From positions 62,001 to 126,000 of the forward strand of contig NZ_JAHVDV010000001.1 in NCBI RefSeq assembly GCF_051486985.1: a DNA stretch of 64,000 bases. Reading direction: 5' to 3'. Numbering within the stretch: the first letter of the stretch is position 1; each line of letters begins with the position of its first letter. The notes below the pieces were generated by a model. That model had not been told where the DNA came from, did not search any database, and saw only the letters and a program-made list of their open reading frames with translations. Position numbers and translations under genes: made by a program. This DNA comes from CBFFRJ01 sp051486985. Lineage in GTDB: Bacteria; Pseudomonadota; Gammaproteobacteria; Enterobacterales; Enterobacteriaceae. Positions 61,616 through 64,000 of the stretch are shown piece by piece.

Positions 61616-62950
61616 TTACGAAAGACTTTGACGGGCAAGGTTTATGGATTTCATGGTGCTGTCGTCGAGTTTGTACCAGCGCAGCGTGGCGAAGGCCGCC
61701 AGCGACAGCAGGCCGGGCACGACGGTAAACAGGGCAACGATGCAGTACATTGCCGTTGAAGTTTGTTCCGGCGCGTTAGCCACGTAACCACTCAGACTCA
61801 GCGTCCAGCCTACGATCGCACCGCTGATGGCCATACCCAGCTTCAGCACCGCAAGGAAAGTAGAGAAAATCACACCGTCCATGCGTTTCTTCTGCAACCA
61901 TTCGCCGTAGTCTGCCACGTCCGCCATCATCACCCACATCAGGGTGGTGGTGGACTGATACAGCGTTGAAACGATAAACGTGAGAGGCACCAGCACAAAA
62001 ATGGATTTCGGGGCAAAGAACAAGGCGATGCTGAGGACGCCAGCCAGTACCGAGCAGTAACCAAACATCTGGACTTTGCTGAAGTTACGGGTCAGGCGTT
62101 TTGCCAGTGCACTGCCTGCCGCTTTACCCAGAATATGCGCGCCGAGCATCCACATAAAATAGCTGGCACTGCCAAGATAATAGGTCACGAAATACATCAT
62201 GGCACCGAGACGAATAACCCCAAAGCCAATATTGGTTATCACCAGCATGGCAACCACGCGCCATTGATCGTTACGTAACAAATCACGTAGTTCAGCAAGG
62301 TAATTATTATGTGTGGCCGGCGCTTTAATGCGTTCGCGAGTATTTGCAAAACAGATCCAGAACATAATCACCGCTGCGCTTGCCATTATGGCCATCGCCC
62401 AGCGGTAACCCAATAATTTGTCATCACCGCCAAGATATTGAGCCAGAGGCATCATAAAGAAGGTCGACATTGCGCCACCAAGGGTCGCTAAAAAGAAGCG
62501 ATAGGATTGCAATGAAATACGATCCTCATTATTAGGCGTGATGACAGCACCCATTGAGCAGTAAGGAATATTAATCGCGGTATACATCAGCATCATCAGC
62601 GTATAACTGATGGTAGCGAAAATCATCTTACCGGAAAGGGTCAGCGATTCAGGCACGGCGTAGGTCAGCAGGCAGCTGGCCCCGAAGGGAAGTGCAAGCC
62701 AGAGCATCCAGGGACGGAATTTTCCCCAGCGGGTTTTGGTACGATCCGCAAGATAACCCATCGCCGGGTCGATAATAGCGTCAGCGGTACGCGCGAGTAA
62801 AAACATGGTGCCCACGAAGGCGGCGGGTAATCCTACAACGTCCGTATAATAAAAGGTCAGAAAGATAATGACGTTATCCAGCCCGACGTGGCTTGCCATG
62901 TCGCCCAGTCCATAACTGATTTTTTCTTTACGGGTGATCGTTAAATTCAT
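61616..62950 (-). CDS. GPH-family glycoside-cation symporter (YicJ-like)
   Basis: 444-aa inner-membrane transporter with about 12 helices: KISYGLGDMASHVGLDNVIIF, LLARTADAIIDPAMGYLADRTKTRWGKFRPW and VMMADVADYGEWLQKKRMDG are typical of the MelB/YicJ family, with Asp residues in the first helices for Na+/H+ coupling. ATG at 62950 is preferred to the GTG at 62959. First gene of a two-gene operon with the GH31 enzyme, like yicJ-yicI in E. coli, but located between yeaL and yoaI. Confidence 0.88.
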   Translation of the reverse strand: MNLTITRKEKISYGLGDMASHVGLDNVIIFLTFYYTDVVGLPAAFVGTMFLLARTADAIIDPAMGYLADRTKTRWGKFRPWMLWLALPFGASCLLTYAVPESLTLSGKMIFATISYTLMMLMYTAINIPYCSMGAVITPNNEDRISLQSYRFFLATLGGAMSTFFMMPLAQYLGGDDKLLGYRWAMAIMASAAVIMFWICFANTRERIKAPATHNNYLAELRDLLRNDQWRVVAMLVITNIGFGVIRLGAMMYFVTYYLGSASYFMWMLGAHILGKAAGSALAKRLTRNFSKVQMFGYCSVLAGVLSIALFFAPKSIFVLVPLTFIVSTLYQSTTTLMWVMMADVADYGEWLQKKRMDGVIFSTFLAVLKLGMAISGAIVGWTLSLSGYVANAPEQTSTAMYCIVALFTVVPGLLSLAAFATLRWYKLDDSTMKSINLARQSLS

Positions 62951-63062
62951 TGTATTCACCAGACTCTGTAAGGTTATTTCAGGGGGGTACTGAATATATG
63001 GTGTGTCAATATTGGATGGTTAACAATTACGAGATCTGCCTTCGGAATTATGGAAACTGCTT

Positions 63063-63082
63063 TTCGTGATACCGGTAACAAT
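63063..63082 (-). promoter_or_regulatory. candidate CRP site of the glycoside operon
   Basis: TGTTA-ccggta-TCACG on the minus strand matches the CRP palindrome in 8 of 10 arm positions and lies about 115 bp before the symporter gene. Catabolite control would suit the operon. Confidence 0.4.
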
Positions 63083-63190
63083 TTATTTATGCATACTGCA
63101 AATAATAAATAACCCGCTTTTAAGGCGAAAAGAAAGAGATATTAGGGCAGGAATCGTTTCAGCCGCAATTGACATCAGGATAATCTGGTC

Positions 63191-63208
63191 CTGTCATTAA
63201 ATCGTCAC
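63191..63208 (+). promoter_or_regulatory. Pho box of yoaI
   Basis: CTGTCAT-taaa-TCGTCAC, close to the PhoB consensus of 7-nt direct repeats with 4-nt spacing. It ends 10 bp before a -10-like TATTAC (63219-63224), the standard geometry of PhoB-activated promoters, 50 bp upstream of yoaI. Confidence 0.72.
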
Positions 63209-63257
63209 CTTAAGTGATTATTACTACCTTCATCTGGACAAAAAACAGGCATAAAAG

Positions 63258-63368
63258 ATGAACGATCCGATGCAATATGAAGTGCTTCTCATCACGTTAT
63301 CTTTTATTACCATGATGGTGGTGCTGGTTCTGGCGGTACTGATGCTGGAAAAAGCGGGCTGGCCATAA
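63258..63368 (+). CDS. yoaI: small membrane protein YoaI
   Basis: 36-aa protein MNDPMQYEVLLIT...LMLEKAGWP with one helix (about residues 9-30). It aligns with recalled E. coli YoaI (MNDPLFVETLIIT...LLIERTG) and lies beside yeaK as there. In E. coli it has been reported (from memory) to be PhoB-controlled and to connect PhoR/B with PhoQ/P. The Pho box upstream agrees. Convergent with yeaK, 17 bp apart. Confidence 0.8.
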   Translation: MNDPMQYEVLLITLSFITMMVVLVLAVLMLEKAGWP

Positions 63369-63385
63369 CGCCACGCCCTGTTGCC

Positions 63386-63886
63386 TCACGGCAGGCGATG
63401 AAAACTGACCTGTTGCGGGCGCGCGATGCGCAGGTAATCCTCGGTGTTGAGAATAATAGACTTCTCCAGAAGTCCGGCGTTAAAAGCTATCTCCTCAACG
63501 CGTTCAAACAGGAGCGGGTCGGCGACCAGTTTCAGGTCCGGATGAAAACTAAAGGGAGGGATGGCACCAAATACACAGGCCGTTAAGCTTTCAACTTCCG
63601 CCGGGCTTGCCAGCGAGGCTTTAGTGCCGCCAAAAAAGGATGCCAGTTGCGATAAGTCTGCCTGCAGATCAGCGGCCAAAATCGCCAGGACATGTCGTTT
63701 TACCCCGTTGCCTTTAATTTTACAGACCAGCGCTTTGGCGCCCTGGGCCAGGGCCGTTTTACGTATTTCACTCACCGCTTCGCATTTACCAGAGGCTTCG
63801 TGTTCAACCACACGATAGCGTGCATGGTGCGCATCAAGGGTTTCTATAAGATGCTGATGGATATCAAGACTGGCAATGGTGGACAT
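63386..63886 (-). CDS. yeaK: aminoacyl-tRNA editing domain protein YeaK
   Basis: 166-aa free-standing editing (YbaK/ProX/INS-type) protein that hydrolyses mischarged tRNA in E. coli. Conserved VVEHEASGKCEAVSEIR, GAKALVCKIKGNG (catalytic Lys region), ASPAEVESLTACVFGAIPPF and DPLLFERVEEIAFNAG. ATG at 63886 with gggagcg site gives the E. coli length; the longer ORF runs back across the terminator at 63945. Confidence 0.92.
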   Translation of the reverse strand: MSTIASLDIHQHLIETLDAHHARYRVVEHEASGKCEAVSEIRKTALAQGAKALVCKIKGNGVKRHVLAILAADLQADLSQLASFFGGTKASLASPAEVESLTACVFGAIPPFSFHPDLKLVADPLLFERVEEIAFNAGLLEKSIILNTEDYLRIARPQQVSFHRLP

Positions 63887-63944
63887 TATCGCTCCCGGAT
63901 GAATAGCGTAAAACCCAAGAGTAATGCAGCGCGACGGGGATGAA

Positions 63945-63976
63945 AATAAAAAAGCCGCCTGAGAAGAAGGCGGCTT
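63945..63976 (-). terminator. terminator of a minus-strand gene right of the window
   Basis: Minus-strand stem aagccgcc / ggcggctt followed by six T. It would end a gene entering from beyond 64000 (in E. coli the neighbour here is dgcJ/yeaJ) and insulates yeaK. Confidence 0.82.
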
Positions 63977-64000
63977 AAAAAGCACTCATTTCAACAACGC

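Overview
This window is an Enterobacteriaceae chromosome segment. Gene content and order from fabF to icd follow the Escherichia coli K-12 region near 25 min almost gene for gene. Several inserted genes and the order of the right-hand third point to an Enterobacter/Lelliottia/Leclercia-like genus rather than E. coli itself; genus is an inference from synteny and not settled by the sequence. No rRNA, tRNA, CRISPR array, insertion sequence or prophage was seen.

Left part (1-19 kb): fabF, then the tightly packed pabC-mltG-tmk-holB-ycfH unit, ptsG with recognisable CRP, Mlc and SgrS control sites, the siderophore receptor fhuE, the hinT-ycfL-lpoB-thiK-nagZ-ycfP run (cell-wall synthesis activation, muropeptide recycling, thiamine salvage), ndh with a perfect FNR site, ycfJ, a candidate unannotated membrane microprotein, the comR/bhsA pair and ldtC. 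Middle part (19-46 kb): mfd, ycfT, the lipoprotein-sorting ABC complex lolCDE, nagK, cobB, the spermidine/putrescine importer potABCD, pepT, the ribosomal oxygenase roxA, phoPQ with its autoregulatory PhoP box, purB with a PurR operator inside the gene, hflD, mnmA, a methyl-accepting chemotaxis protein inserted between mnmA and nudJ with its own sigma-28 promoter, nudJ, rluE and icd.

Right part (46-64 kb): after icd comes a patchy zone (an unknown 60-aa protein, a candidate 31-aa membrane protein with its own terminator, an orphan sugar transferase, a GAF/EAL phosphodiesterase). It then joins a block that in E. coli lies near 40 min: yoaJ, dgcP, yoaF, yeaO, nimT, nimR, yeaL, yoaI, yeaK. That block is interrupted by extra genes: a DUF523 protein, a CTP-synthase-like amidotransferase, a four-gene polar amino-acid ABC transporter, and a GH31 glycosidase with its GPH-family symporter.

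The most interesting items are small: a probable stationary-phase small RNA between dgcP and yoaF (5' stem-loop, linker, strong terminator, sigma-S-like -10), two candidate membrane microproteins with good ribosome sites, yoaI behind a well-formed Pho box, and the pairing of an EAL protein with the cyclase DgcP. Gene names rest on recalled similarity of the translated sequences to E. coli K-12 proteins plus synteny; no database search was run.
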